Source: Myxococcales bacterium (GTDB taxonomy: Bacteria > Myxococcota_A > Polyangia > Nannocystales > Nannocystaceae). Taken from it: a stretch of DNA of 64,000 nucleotides. Under the pieces are notes generated by a model, which was not told the DNA's origin, searched no databases, and worked only from the letters and a program-made list of their open reading frames with translations. Below are positions 17,647 through 26,692 of this stretch, piece by piece. The position numbers were made by a program, and so were the translations under genes. Location: contig JACKDW010000002.1 in the NCBI GenBank assembly GCA_020633295.1, forward strand, positions 248,001-312,000, given 5' to 3'. Numbering within the stretch: position 1 is the stretch's first letter; the number at the start of each line of letters is the position of its first letter.

Positions 17647-19116
17647 ATGCAATCGACGCGGCGACTCGCGGTCACCTGCGCGGCGGCCCTCGCCTGTCAC
17701 GGCGTGGCCTGTAATGGCAATAGCGACACGAGCGGCGGCGCGCCGGCGGTGACCGGGCCGACGCAGACGCCCGAGGCCAGCGCGGGCGCGGCGGAGGTCG
17801 AGCGCCCGCGTGAGCCGCCGCCGACGCCGAGCGTGCCGATCGTGCGCGACGACTACGCGGCCGCGCTGACGCAGGCCAAGGAGCAGGGCAAGGCGCTGCT
17901 CGTCGACGGCTGGGCGCCCTGGTGCCACACGTGCCTGAGCATGCACCACTACGTGTTCACGGACCCGGCGATCAAGCCGCTCGACGAGCGCCTCGTGTTC
18001 GCGGCGCTGGACACCGACCGCCCGGAGAACGCGGCGTTCACCGAGAGGTTCGCGATGAACATGTGGCCGACGCTGTTCGTGATCGACCCGGCGGACGAGC
18101 GCGTCGTCGGCTACTGGCCCGGCGCCGCGTCGACGGCCGAGCTCGTCGAGTTCGCGGAGCGCTCGCTCGCGACCTTCGACGCGAGCCGCAGCGGTCAGGC
18201 GGCGGCCGAGGGCTCCCCCGAGGCGCTCTTGCTGGCCGCGCGCGCGGCCCAGGCCCGCGGCGACGCGCGCGAGGCGGCGACGCGCTACGGCGAGGCCGTG
18301 AAGGCGGCGGCGCCCGACTGGCCGCAGCGCGGCGCGGCGCTGCTCGGCTGGATCCAGACGCTCAAGGCCGCGCGCGCGTCCCAGACCTGCGTGGAGATCG
18401 GGACCGAGTACATCGACCAGGTCGACGGCACCGCGCGGCCCGTCGACTTCGCGCGCTACCTCGCGCTGTGCGCCGACAACCTCAGCGGCGTCGACGAGAA
18501 GAAGCGCGCGCGCGCGGTCGCGATCGAGCGCCTGCGCGCGCTGACGAGCGCGCCGCCGGCGGGCGCGTCGGTGGACGATCGCGCCGACGCGCTCGACGCC
18601 CTCGCGCGCGCGCTCGAGCGCCAGGGCGACCGCGCGAGCGCGCGCGCGGCCGACGAGCAGCGCCTCGCGCTCATGGAGGAGGCCGCGCGCGCGGCGACGG
18701 CCCCGGAGGTCGCCGCGACCCACGACTACGGGCGCGCGAACGCCTACGTCGCGCTCGGCCGCGCGCCCGAGGCCATCGCGCTGCTCGAGCGACGCGAGCG
18801 CGAGCTCCCCGAGTCCTACGAGCCGCCGGCGCGCCTGGCGACCGTGTACGTGAGCGTGCAACGCTGGCCCGAGGCGCTGGCCGCGATCGAGCGAGCGCTC
18901 GAGCGCTCGTACGGCCCGCGCAAGCTCCGGTACATGTCTGTAAAAGCAGATATCCAGGGGCGCATGAACGATCACGAGGGCCAGCTCGCCACGCTGCGCG
19001 AGGAGGTCGCGGGGCGCCGCGCGCTCGTCCGCGGCGACGCGAACCGGGCCGCATTTGAAGAAGCCCGCGCGCGCCTGCAGAAGGCGGAGATGACCCTGCG
19101 GTCACGTAAGGGCTAG
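17647..19116 (+). CDS. thioredoxin-domain TPR lipoprotein
   Basis: This 489-residue protein has a signal peptide with lipobox GVAC (Cys22). A thioredoxin fold lies at about residues 68-175, with the active site WCHTC (Cys93 and Cys96) and the cis-proline region MWPTLFVID. The CHTC motif and position resemble DsbD-gamma and related reductases, so it may reduce or isomerise disulfides outside the cytoplasm. From residue 185 to the end are TPR-like helical repeats (DAREAATRYGEAVKAA, RWPEALAAIERAL), giving a protein-binding scaffold. The Cys-rich lipoproteins in the window are conceivable clients, which is speculation. Confidence 0.85.
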   Translation: MQSTRRLAVTCAAALACHGVACNGNSDTSGGAPAVTGPTQTPEASAGAAEVERPREPPPTPSVPIVRDDYAAALTQAKEQGKALLVDGWAPWCHTCLSMHHYVFTDPAIKPLDERLVFAALDTDRPENAAFTERFAMNMWPTLFVIDPADERVVGYWPGAASTAELVEFAERSLATFDASRSGQAAAEGSPEALLLAARAAQARGDAREAATRYGEAVKAAAPDWPQRGAALLGWIQTLKAARASQTCVEIGTEYIDQVDGTARPVDFARYLALCADNLSGVDEKKRARAVAIERLRALTSAPPAGASVDDRADALDALARALERQGDRASARAADEQRLALMEEAARAATAPEVAATHDYGRANAYVALGRAPEAIALLERRERELPESYEPPARLATVYVSVQRWPEALAAIERALERSYGPRKLRYMSVKADIQGRMNDHEGQLATLREEVAGRRALVRGDANRAAFEEARARLQKAEMTLRSRKG

Positions 19117-19213
19117 CGCGATCGTCCGCCGTCGCGTCGGTGCGCGCATCGATGCGGTCGCCACTGATGTCGCGCGCTCGATCTGATCGCGTCGGAGCGC
19201 GGCCCGGCCCGCG

Positions 19214-19235
19214 CGCGCGCGATGCATCGCGCGCG
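19214..19235. other. 22-bp perfect palindrome upstream of histidine kinase
   Basis: A perfect palindrome centred on gatgcatc with alternating CG arms lies about 70 bases before the histidine kinase ATG. It could be an operator, but the low-complexity arms make chance possible. Confidence 0.35.
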
Positions 19236-19306
19236 GCTTCTGTGTCACACTCGGGGTGCCCGCGTGACCTGCGTCGTCGGTCAGGTCGCGGGCGCGCGAG
19301 GACGCC

Positions 19307-20599
19307 ATGACGGTCAGCAGCCAGGAAGCCCAGGTGCTCGTCGAGAGCCGCAAGGGCGGTGATCGAGAGAAGACGCGCGAGCAGCTGCTCGGCGAGCTCG
19401 CCGCGCTGCGCCGCGAGTACGGCGTGCTGCAGGACATGCTCGCGCAGGCCTGGGTCGACGCCGGCGCGCACGGTGCCGGCGAGGCCGAGCTGCGCCACAT
19501 CGTCGACTCGCTGCCGCTGCCGGTGACGATCTACCGGCGCTGCGACGACCGGATCCTGTTCGCCAGCGGCAAGCTCGAGCCGCTGCTGGGCGCGACCGCG
19601 GCGGCGCTCGTCGGCGCCAAGTACACGAGCTTCTGCGCCGACTCGCAGGCGGTGCGCGAGGCCGACGAGCTGCTCGCGCGCGACGGCGAGGTCCACGGCC
19701 ACGAGCTGCGCCTGCGCCGGCAGGACGGCTCGCTGTTCTGGGCGGCGGTCTCGCTGCGGCCGCTGGAGTACCGCGGCGAGGAGGCGGTCCTGTGCGCGCT
19801 CGTCGACATCAGCGAGCGCATCGAGATGGCCGAGCGGCTCGAGCGCGCGCGCCAGGAGGCCGAGTCGGCGAGCGTGGCCAAGAGCACCTTCCTCGCGCAC
19901 ATGAGCCACGAGCTGCGCAACCCGCTCAACGCGATCATCGGGTACGCCGAGATGCTGGTCGAGCGCGCCGAGGAGCTCGGCGACGACGAGTTCGAGGAGG
20001 ACTCGCGGCGCATCCTCAAGGTCGCGCGGATGCAGCTCTCGATCATCGGCGACAGCCTCGACCTCGCCAAGATCGAGGCCGGTCACATGAGCTTCGAGCG
20101 GACGCGCTTCCGCGTCGTCGAGCTCATGCGCGAGGTCGTGACCGCCGCGCGCCCGCTCGTGCAGCGCAACGCCAACCTGTTCGAGGTCTCGCTCGGCCGC
20201 TCGCTCGGCGAGGCGATCGGCGACCCGGTGCGCATCCGCCAGATCCTGCTCAACCTGCTGGGCAACGCGGCGAAGTTCACCCACGAGGGCCGCGTGACGC
20301 TGACGGTCCGGCGCACGCGCGACGACGGCGACGCGCCGACGCTGAGCTTCCGCGTGCAGGACACGGGCATCGGCATGGAGCCCGAGGAGGTCGAGCGGCT
20401 GTTCTCGCCGTTCTTCCAGGCGCGCGGCGGCGCCGGCGGGACCGGCCTCGGGCTCGCGATCAGCCAGCAGCTGGCGCGCTCGATGGGCGGCGACATCACG
20501 GTCACGAGCCGCGTCGGCGCGGGCTCGAGCTTCTCGCTGTACCTGCCCGTGGAGTCACCTGAGCAGGTCGACGAGGACGCCGGGCGGCGGAGCTCCTGA
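19307..20599 (+). CDS. PAS domain sensor histidine kinase
   Basis: This 430-residue soluble kinase has an N-terminal coiled-coil-like stretch (about 20-45), a PAS domain with PAC-type end (about 60-175), a HisKA domain with phospho-acceptor His201 in MSHELRNPLNAIIGYAEML, and an HATPase_c domain with N box LLNLLGNAAKFT, G1 DTGIGM and G2 GTGLGLAIS. No transmembrane helix is present, so it should sense an intracellular cue. It has no receiver domain and no response regulator next to it, so it is an orphan kinase, as is common in myxobacteria. A stretch of 190 bases before it has no gene. Confidence 0.93.
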   Translation: MTVSSQEAQVLVESRKGGDREKTREQLLGELAALRREYGVLQDMLAQAWVDAGAHGAGEAELRHIVDSLPLPVTIYRRCDDRILFASGKLEPLLGATAAALVGAKYTSFCADSQAVREADELLARDGEVHGHELRLRRQDGSLFWAAVSLRPLEYRGEEAVLCALVDISERIEMAERLERARQEAESASVAKSTFLAHMSHELRNPLNAIIGYAEMLVERAEELGDDEFEEDSRRILKVARMQLSIIGDSLDLAKIEAGHMSFERTRFRVVELMREVVTAARPLVQRNANLFEVSLGRSLGEAIGDPVRIRQILLNLLGNAAKFTHEGRVTLTVRRTRDDGDAPTLSFRVQDTGIGMEPEEVERLFSPFFQARGGAGGTGLGLAISQQLARSMGGDITVTSRVGAGSSFSLYLPVESPEQVDEDAGRRSS

Positions 20600-20650
20600 G
20601 CGAGCGGACGATCGCGAGGCAGCGGTCGGCGCCGCGCGGCGCGTGTCGAC

Positions 20651-21352
20651 TCACTCCTTGCAGAGGCCGGGGTGGGCGTCGAGGACCGACGCTGGCGGCT
20701 CGAGCAGCCCGCCGGCGCCGGCCTCGTAGGGCCTGTTGCCGACCCAGTATGCCTGACCGCGGGGGCCGTACTGGCAGATCGTCCACCACCACTCCCCGTC
20801 CCAGCCGCCTGGCCCGGGCGCCTCGCAGCGCCGCGTCGCGCAGCCGATCGCGTACACGTTCGACGAGGCCAGCTGCGTGTAGTGGGACGTGGTGCCCGAG
20901 CTCGAGTCGTCCGCCCAATTGTAGTCCGCGCGCTCGCCCCACCAGCCGTCGCCGTCGCCGAGGCCGCTGCCGTCGGTGACCTCGGGGAGCTCGCTGCAGC
21001 CGGTGCCGGCGCAGTACGAGAGGTTCTCGCCGAGGATCTCGTAGCCGCCGACGCTCGAGCGCTCCTCGTCGGGCGAGTGCGGCCAGCCCGGGTCACAGCT
21101 GGCGACCCACGCGGCCGCGTTCGCGGCGATCTCGGCGTCCCAGTACACGCGGTACATGTCGCCCGCAGGAGGGTCGACCGAGGCGCGCCACGTGTTGTGA
21201 TCGTCGAGCATCATCTGCTCCCAGTCATTCAGCTCCCCGCACGCGCCGGCGCCCGTCTCACCGGCGGAGTCAGTCCCGCCGCCGCCGCCGGAGCAGGCCG
21301 CCAGCACGAGGCCGCACACGCCGCTTGTCCACCGTTGATGGGTACCCCTCAT
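20651..21352 (-). CDS. CAP-domain (SCP/PR-1-like) lipoprotein
   Basis: This 233-residue protein begins at ATG 21352, preceded by ggagagg, and has a lipobox LVLAAC followed by a Gly-rich spacer. The CAP domain runs from about residue 38: LDDHNTWRASVDPPAGDM carries the first conserved His; GENLSYCAGTG, HYTQLASSNVYAIGCA and ICQYGPRGQ are the family signatures. CAP proteins are secreted and bind lipids, cations or cell wall; bacterial roles are poorly known. A second CAP-like fragment in a broken frame lies directly upstream (21369-21640). Confidence 0.85.
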   Translation of the reverse strand: MRGTHQRWTSGVCGLVLAACSGGGGGTDSAGETGAGACGELNDWEQMMLDDHNTWRASVDPPAGDMYRVYWDAEIAANAAAWVASCDPGWPHSPDEERSSVGGYEILGENLSYCAGTGCSELPEVTDGSGLGDGDGWWGERADYNWADDSSSGTTSHYTQLASSNVYAIGCATRRCEAPGPGGWDGEWWWTICQYGPRGQAYWVGNRPYEAGAGGLLEPPASVLDAHPGLCKE

Positions 21353-21368
21353 CGTCCCTCTCCTGTCG

Positions 21369-21640
21369 CCAGCCAAAGTGTCGCGTCCGGCCGTCGCCGT
21401 AACGGCCAGCGCCGATCCCGTAGGAGTCGGGATCCATGATGCGCTTGCACAGCGACTCGGACGCCATCCGATCCGCCATCGTGCCGGCCGGCGTCCGCGG
21501 GCCGCGCGTGATCTCGCCCCAGGTCTCGCGGGGGATCGCCGGCCGTCCGCATGCTTCGGCAGCGGCGGCGTGAATCCGCTCGGTGTCGCGCGCGCGTCGA
21601 TCGTGACCTCCCCCTCGCCTCGCGGCGCGTCGTCTCTTAC
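21369..21640 (-). pseudogene. possible frame-shifted gene fragment with CAP-like end
   Basis: Two protein-like segments in different minus-strand frames abut here: GEVTIDARATPSGFTPPLPK, and downstream MADRMASESLCKRIMDPDSY continuing to GRYGDGRTRHFGW at 21369. The second resembles the C-terminal IGVGRYGD...FGW region of CAP-type proteins. No single frame spans both, so this may be a decayed gene or a sequencing frameshift. It lies immediately upstream of an intact CAP lipoprotein gene. Confidence 0.35.
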
Positions 21641-21660
21641 ATGTCCAAATAGACAGAAGT

Positions 21661-22257
21661 CTACTCCGCGCGCGGTCGCGCCTCGGCGCCGGAAGCGGAT
21701 GTCCGCGCGACGATGACGAGGCGCGGCCCCGTCGCTTGGAGCGCCGGCGGTCGCGAACGGCGCCCAAGAGAGACCGCGCAGCGCCGGCCCACGAGCTCGT
21801 CGCCGCGCGCGACGCCCTCGGTCGTCGCGGTCACGGGCGACGCGGGCCAATCGCCCGACGCCTCGAAGGCGCCGGCGGGTAGCGGGAGGAGGCGATGGAG
21901 CTCGGCGAGCTCGAGCGCGAGGTAGCGTCCGGCGAGCTCCCCGCGGCGCTCCGCGTCAGCTCCCGGATCGGGCCCACGCCGTCGCCGTCGTCGACGCTCA
22001 CGAGAACGGAGGCGCCGCGCGGGCCTCGGTCGCCCAGCTCGATCAGCGTCAGGGCTCGCCATCGTCGCGGCGCTCGAGCTCAATTCAGGGCTCGGGAGCC
22101 GTCGTGGGGGCCAGCGCGGCGATGAGCCCGAGCGCGAGCGTTCGCCGCGATTGGGACGACGCGCGCGGGTCGCTTCAACGCGCGATACGACGCCCCGACG
22201 TCCACGCCGCGCGCTCGCGACGTCGCGAGTCCACCGGGTTCGTTGTCGGAGCATCAT
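21661..22257 (-). pseudogene. weak ORF, possibly remnant of a lost gene
   Basis: An open frame of 198 codons exists, but its first half is Arg-rich and looks like an out-of-frame translation. Its last 90 residues (ELAGRYLALELAELHRLLPL onward) look protein-like, and a neighbouring frame upstream contains ALTLIELGDRGPRGASVLVS. Together these suggest a frame-shifted gene. No family was recognised. The stretch 21353-22490 otherwise holds no supported gene. Confidence 0.25.
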
Positions 22258-22476
22258 CGCGGGGCGACGGGGCGCTTCGCGGACGGTGCGAGCGTCGCCC
22301 GCGGGGCGACCCTCCTGGTCGACCCAGGACAGCTCGCGGCGCGAGCTGGAGCGGCTCGCGTCTCCGCGCGGACGCGCCGCGTGACGACGCGCTTTACAAA
22401 ATTGCCCTTCGGCCAGCTCCGTCGCGACCCGGCGTGACGCGTGCGCGCGACCTCGCCGCGGCCGCGCGCTGGTTGA

Positions 22477-22482
22477 TATCCT
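22477..22482 (+). promoter_or_regulatory. -10-like hexamer, leaderless spacing
   Basis: TATCCT ends eight bases before ATG 22491 of the kinase gene. Confidence 0.35.
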
Positions 22483-22490
22483 AGCGCGCG

Positions 22491-24056
22491 ATGTTGCTGG
22501 ACATCGACCTGACGGCCGTCATCACGACGTCGCCGCCAGCCGACGACGCGCTCGCGCCCGCGACCGCGGTCGGAGAGCACATGATCCTGCGCAAGCTCGG
22601 CGAGGGCGGCATGGGGATCGTGTACACGGCGTATCACGCGGTGCTCGACCGCAAGGTCGCGCTCAAGCTGCTGCACCGCCACGTCGCCGCGACGCCGCTC
22701 GGGCGCGAGCAGATCATCCACGAGGCGCAGGCGCTCGCGCGGCTGTCTCACCCGAACGTCGTGCAGGTGTACGAGGTCGGCGACCACGACGGGCGCGTGT
22801 ACGTCACGATGGAGCTCGTCGAGGGCGCGCCGCTGCACCGCTGGCAACGCGAGCGCGCGCGCGGCCGCGCGGAGCTCCTCGCGGTCTATCTGCAGGCCGC
22901 GCGCGGGCTGCACGCGGCGCACCGCGCCGGCGTCGTCCACCGCGACTTCAAGCCCGCGAACGTGATCGTCGGGGACGACGAGCGCGTGCGCGTCCTCGAC
23001 TTCGGGCTCGCGCGCATCGTGCCGAAGAGCGGCGAGCACGAGCGCGCCGACGCCGACGCCGACGCGCTCGCGCCGACGCGCAGCCTCGAGAGCACGCGCC
23101 CGGGCCACGTCCTCGGCACGCCCGCGTACATGTCCCCTGAGCAGTGGAGCGGGCGCGAGCACGATCACCGCAGCGACATCTTCTCGTTCTGCGTCGCGCT
23201 GTGGGAGGCGCTCCACGGCGAGCGCCCGTTCCGCGGCGCGACGCTCCCCGAGCTCAAGGCTGCGGTGCTCGCCGGCGTCCGCGAGCCGCCGCCGCCCGGC
23301 GCTGACGTCTCGACGCGCCTGCAGAGCGCGATCGAGCGCGGCCTCGAGCCCGACCCAGATGATCGCTGGGACTCGCTCGAGCCGCTGATCGCGGCGCTCG
23401 AGACCGATCCCGACGCCGACCCGAGCGCCGCGGGGCGGCAGCGGAGGATCCTGTTCGCGGTCATCCTCTCGGTGCTCGCGTTCGTGGTCGTGCCCTTCCT
23501 CGTCGTCGGCCTGCGCGCGAAGCTGGCGCCCAACGTCCTGTACGGCGCCGTCAGCCTGACCGGGCTCGTGATCCTGGCGACGGTCAGCGCGCTGTTTCGC
23601 CAGACGCTGCTGCGCAACGCGTATCACCGCCGCATGATCATGTTCGTCGGCGCCGTGCTGCTCGTGCTGTCGTCCCAGCGGGCGCTCGCGATCTGGCTGG
23701 CGATCTCCTCGCCGAGCGAGGTGATGCTCCTCGACGGCGCCCACATCCTGCTGGGGATGTGCCTCACCGGCGCGATCTTCTTCGATCGCTGGATGCTCGT
23801 GCCCGCGAGCTTCATCGTCGTGATCCTCGTGCTGCGCTTCATCGCGCCGTGGATCTTTCCCGGGGTGACGACGCTGGTGGGGCCTATCTTCGTCGCGCTC
23901 GTCGTCTACTTCTGGCGAGCGGCGGCGCTCGGACGCGATCCTCGAGCTCAGGATCGAGCTCAGGATCGAGCTCAGGATCGAGCTCAGGATCGAGCTCAGG
24001 ATCGAGCTCGAGCTCAAGCGCGAGACCGCGGCGCGCCGCCGCCCGACAAGCGGTGA
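22491..24056 (+). CDS. Hanks-type Ser/Thr kinase with multi-pass membrane tail
   Basis: This 521-residue protein has an N-terminal kinase domain (about 28-310) with GEGGMGIVY, catalytic Lys59 in VALKLL, HRDFKPAN (His150-Asp152), DFG at 170-172 and GTPAYMSPEQ. All catalytic residues are present. From about residue 318 to 480 there are five or six hydrophobic helices rather than the single helix and extracellular sensor common in bacterial kinases. The C-terminus ends in five AQDR repeats and a basic tail. Myxobacteria encode many such kinases. The target is unknown; the membrane part may itself sense a signal or a lipid. Confidence 0.92.
   Translation: MLLDIDLTAVITTSPPADDALAPATAVGEHMILRKLGEGGMGIVYTAYHAVLDRKVALKLLHRHVAATPLGREQIIHEAQALARLSHPNVVQVYEVGDHDGRVYVTMELVEGAPLHRWQRERARGRAELLAVYLQAARGLHAAHRAGVVHRDFKPANVIVGDDERVRVLDFGLARIVPKSGEHERADADADALAPTRSLESTRPGHVLGTPAYMSPEQWSGREHDHRSDIFSFCVALWEALHGERPFRGATLPELKAAVLAGVREPPPPGADVSTRLQSAIERGLEPDPDDRWDSLEPLIAALETDPDADPSAAGRQRRILFAVILSVLAFVVVPFLVVGLRAKLAPNVLYGAVSLTGLVILATVSALFRQTLLRNAYHRRMIMFVGAVLLVLSSQRALAIWLAISSPSEVMLLDGAHILLGMCLTGAIFFDRWMLVPASFIVVILVLRFIAPWIFPGVTTLVGPIFVALVVYFWRAAALGRDPRAQDRAQDRAQDRAQDRAQDRARAQARDRGAPPPDKR
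23944..24003 (+). repeat. 12-bp tandem repeat in kinase gene
   Basis: Five identical copies of gagctcaggatc encode the (AQDR) repeats at the cytoplasmic C-terminus of the kinase. Perfect identity points to recent slippage. Confidence 0.95.
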
Positions 24057-24132
24057 GCGGTGAGCGGTAGCTGCGAGGACCCGAGGCCCCGAGGACCCGA
24101 GGACGGGCGGCTCGAGATGCTACGATCTCGTC

Positions 24133-24177
24133 ATGCACCTCGCGAGCGCGCGTCGCGGGCGACGGGGCGGGGGATGA
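24133..24177 (+). CDS. possible 14-codon leader peptide
   Basis: A short frame, ATG CAC CTC to TGA, encodes MHLASARRGRRGGG. TACGAT ends six bases before its ATG, the spacing seen at other probable leaderless genes. Its TGA overlaps the ATG of the WG-repeat gene (ATGA), so its translation could deliver ribosomes to that start. It is equally possible that this is chance. Confidence 0.3.
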   Translation: MHLASARRGRRGGG

Positions 24178-26684
24178 CGCCGCGCCGCGCCGCGACGACC
24201 GCGGCGCTCTCGCTGCTGGCGCTGCTCGAGCTGGCCCCCAGGGCCGCGCGGGCCGACTGCGCGCGGGACCCCGCGCCGCCGACCGCCACGCTCCACCACT
24301 ACGACGTGATCTTCGAGGGGCGCGTCGTCGCCCGCGCGCTCGGGGAGCCGCGTCGAAGCTGGTACTCGAGACAGTACGCCGCGGTCGAGCTCACCAGCTT
24401 CGAGGTGCTCCGGGTGTGGCGCGGGGAGCTCGAGCCCCACGTCGACGTGCACACAGAGCGCATCCAGGACGGCGACTTCAAGTACACGCGGCTCGGCGAG
24501 CGCTGGCTCGTCTACGCCGCGCGCGAGGACGACGGCGCGCTGTGGGACTCGCCCTGCTCGACCCGCGGCGCCCCGCTCGAGACGCACGCCGAGTCGCTCG
24601 CGCGGCTGCTCGGACCAGCGCGTGAGCCGAGCGCCGCCGCCCCGCCGCTCGCGCCCGGAGCCCGCGGGTGCGCGGTGTCGGAGACCCCACGCCCGACGCG
24701 GCCCGGCGTGACGCTCGCGCTGGTGATCCTGCTCGCCGCGTGGCGTCGCCGCGCGGGCGCGTCTCGCCCCGCGCCGCCCCGCGCGTCGACGGTCGGCGCG
24801 GCGCTGCTGTGCGCGCTGGTGCTCGCGCTCGCCGGCTGCTCGGCGACCCCGGCGCGACGCGGCGCGTCAGCGCCCGACGACCGACGACATCCCGCGCGAG
24901 CGTCGACCCGATGTGCGCCGACACCCGACGCGCCGCGCGTGCTGATCCCGTACTACGCGGACCGAGCGTGGGGGTTCGCCGACCAGGCGGGACACCCCGT
25001 GATCGCGCCGCGCTACGACGAGGTCACGCCGTTCTCCGGGGGGCTGGCGCGCGTCCGCCTGGGCCGCTGGTGGGGCGCGATTGATCGCGCGGGCGTCCTG
25101 CGCGTGCCCGCGCGCTGGCGGGCGCTCGGCGCGGCGAGCTCGTCGGGGCTGATGTGGGCGCGAGCGGCCTGGCACCACGTCGAGGTGCTCGACGTGTGCG
25201 GACGCGGCGTGCTGCCGGGGCCCTACGTCGCGATCGACGAGCTCGGCGACGCCATCGTCGCCGAGCGCGTACGAGCCCAGGGCGCCGGCGAGCCGCTGCG
25301 CGAGTGGGCGCTGCTCGACCATCGGGGCGAGCCGCTGCTCGCGTGGGGGCGCGCGCCGATCTGGCGAGACGGACCCGCGCTGCTGCGCGCCCCGCAGCCC
25401 GAGGCGCCGTGGTCGCTGCAGGTCCACGACCTCGCGGGCCGTCACCTGTTCGACTGGCGCGGCGATCTGCGCTTCTCCGAGGGCGGCGCGCTGACGATCG
25501 CGCGCGATCGCGAGGGCGGCGTGCACCTGCTCGATCGTTCTGGTCACGAGGTCGACGCGCTGCGCGGCGTCACGGACCTGCACCTCCCAGATCCCGGGCG
25601 CGCCGATCGGGTCTGGGCCGGGCGCGCCGACGGCTGGGTGCTGCTCGACCTGTCGCGGGCTCCGCCGGCGCCGCTGCTCGAGGTGCCCGGGCTCACGGTG
25701 CGCCAGGGCGTGACCGCCGAGGAGGCGGAGCGCGCGGAGGCGGAGCCCGGGAGCGAGTGGGCGAGCGTCGCCGGGCAGCGCTGGCTGATCGACATCGACG
25801 GGCGCGTCGTGCTCAAGCTGCTCGAGGCCACGCGCAACCCGACGACGCCGGGCTGCGCGGCCCAGTCGTGGGGGCGCGAGCGCGGCGAGCTCGTGACCTA
25901 TGACGCCGAGGGCGAGCCGCTCGAGCGCGTCCCCGAGGCGTTCCGCGTCGACCACCGCTGGGCGCTGCTCGGCGAGCTGTCGCGGCTCACGGTGCGCGAC
26001 GTGTGCTCGCCGGGCGGGCGCGAGCTGCTCGCGCGGGAGTGGGACGACGTGACGACCTGCGCCGGGAGCCACGTGGCGATCGGCGCGCGCGACGATCAAC
26101 ACTACGTGGTCGACCTCCGCGACGGCGCGCGCGTGGGGACGATCGGGCCGTCGCACCGCGTGTTCTGTCGTCGGTTCCCCGCGCGCGCGGGCCGAGCCGC
26201 GCGCGGCTACTTCGAGGTGTCCTACAGCGAGGGCCACCTCGGCGGGAGCTTCGGCGTCTGGGCCCACGACGGCCGCCCGCTCGCGCCCATGCAATTCGGC
26301 TGGAGCGAGCCTCGCGAGCTCGACGGCGTCGAGCTGATCGCGCTGCCCTACTTCGGCGCCACGCTGTACGTCGGCCTCGACGGCGTGCGCTACTTCGAGG
26401 GCCTGCCGACCCCGGGTCGCTACCCCGAGCTCGCCGAGCGCGAGCTCGCCGAGGCCGAGCTCCGCCCGCTCTCGACGGCCGCGCTCGAGGAGCGCTGGCT
26501 CGAGCTACTGGCCCGCCACGGCTACTTGGTGCCCGAGGCGCGGCGGGCCGAGTTCCTCGCGCAGGACTGGTACCGCCCCACGTGGGACAAGCGCGCCGCG
26601 GAGCCCTCGGCGAGCGCGCTGAGCCCGATCGAGCGCGCCAACTACGAGCTGCTCGAGCGAGCGCTCGCGAGCCGACGCCGCTGA
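24174..26684 (+). CDS. fused secreted protein and WG-repeat lipoprotein
   Basis: This 836-residue frame looks like two proteins in one. Residues 1-27 are a signal peptide (LLALLELAPRAARA), followed by a secreted domain (DCARDPAPP to about 175) with a TIMP/NTR-like start. Next comes a MYXO-CTERM-like tail: GCAVSETP, a hydrophobic helix and WRRRAG. Directly after it lies a second signal with lipobox LALAGC, and then a WG-repeat beta-propeller-like region (YYADRAWGFADQAGHPVIAP, RLGRWWGAIDRAGVLRVPAR). No stop or start codon separates the halves. It may be a real fusion, or two genes joined by a base error. WG-repeat function is unknown. Confidence 0.75.
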   Translation: MTPRRAATTAALSLLALLELAPRAARADCARDPAPPTATLHHYDVIFEGRVVARALGEPRRSWYSRQYAAVELTSFEVLRVWRGELEPHVDVHTERIQDGDFKYTRLGERWLVYAAREDDGALWDSPCSTRGAPLETHAESLARLLGPAREPSAAAPPLAPGARGCAVSETPRPTRPGVTLALVILLAAWRRRAGASRPAPPRASTVGAALLCALVLALAGCSATPARRGASAPDDRRHPARASTRCAPTPDAPRVLIPYYADRAWGFADQAGHPVIAPRYDEVTPFSGGLARVRLGRWWGAIDRAGVLRVPARWRALGAASSSGLMWARAAWHHVEVLDVCGRGVLPGPYVAIDELGDAIVAERVRAQGAGEPLREWALLDHRGEPLLAWGRAPIWRDGPALLRAPQPEAPWSLQVHDLAGRHLFDWRGDLRFSEGGALTIARDREGGVHLLDRSGHEVDALRGVTDLHLPDPGRADRVWAGRADGWVLLDLSRAPPAPLLEVPGLTVRQGVTAEEAERAEAEPGSEWASVAGQRWLIDIDGRVVLKLLEATRNPTTPGCAAQSWGRERGELVTYDAEGEPLERVPEAFRVDHRWALLGELSRLTVRDVCSPGGRELLAREWDDVTTCAGSHVAIGARDDQHYVVDLRDGARVGTIGPSHRVFCRRFPARAGRAARGYFEVSYSEGHLGGSFGVWAHDGRPLAPMQFGWSEPRELDGVELIALPYFGATLYVGLDGVRYFEGLPTPGRYPELAERELAEAELRPLSTAALEERWLELLARHGYLVPEARRAEFLAQDWYRPTWDKRAAEPSASALSPIERANYELLERALASRRR

Positions 26685-26692
26685 GCCGTCCC

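Noticed and set aside
23944..24003. CRISPR-like or regulatory repeat
   Set aside because: The 12-bp units are in frame and code for AQDR in the kinase tail.
24174..26684. Two separate genes with an internal start for the WG-repeat lipoprotein
   Set aside because: I found no ATG or GTG between the end of the first tail and the second signal that gives a well-formed lipoprotein; the frame is open. Left as a fusion, with the doubt recorded as a finding.
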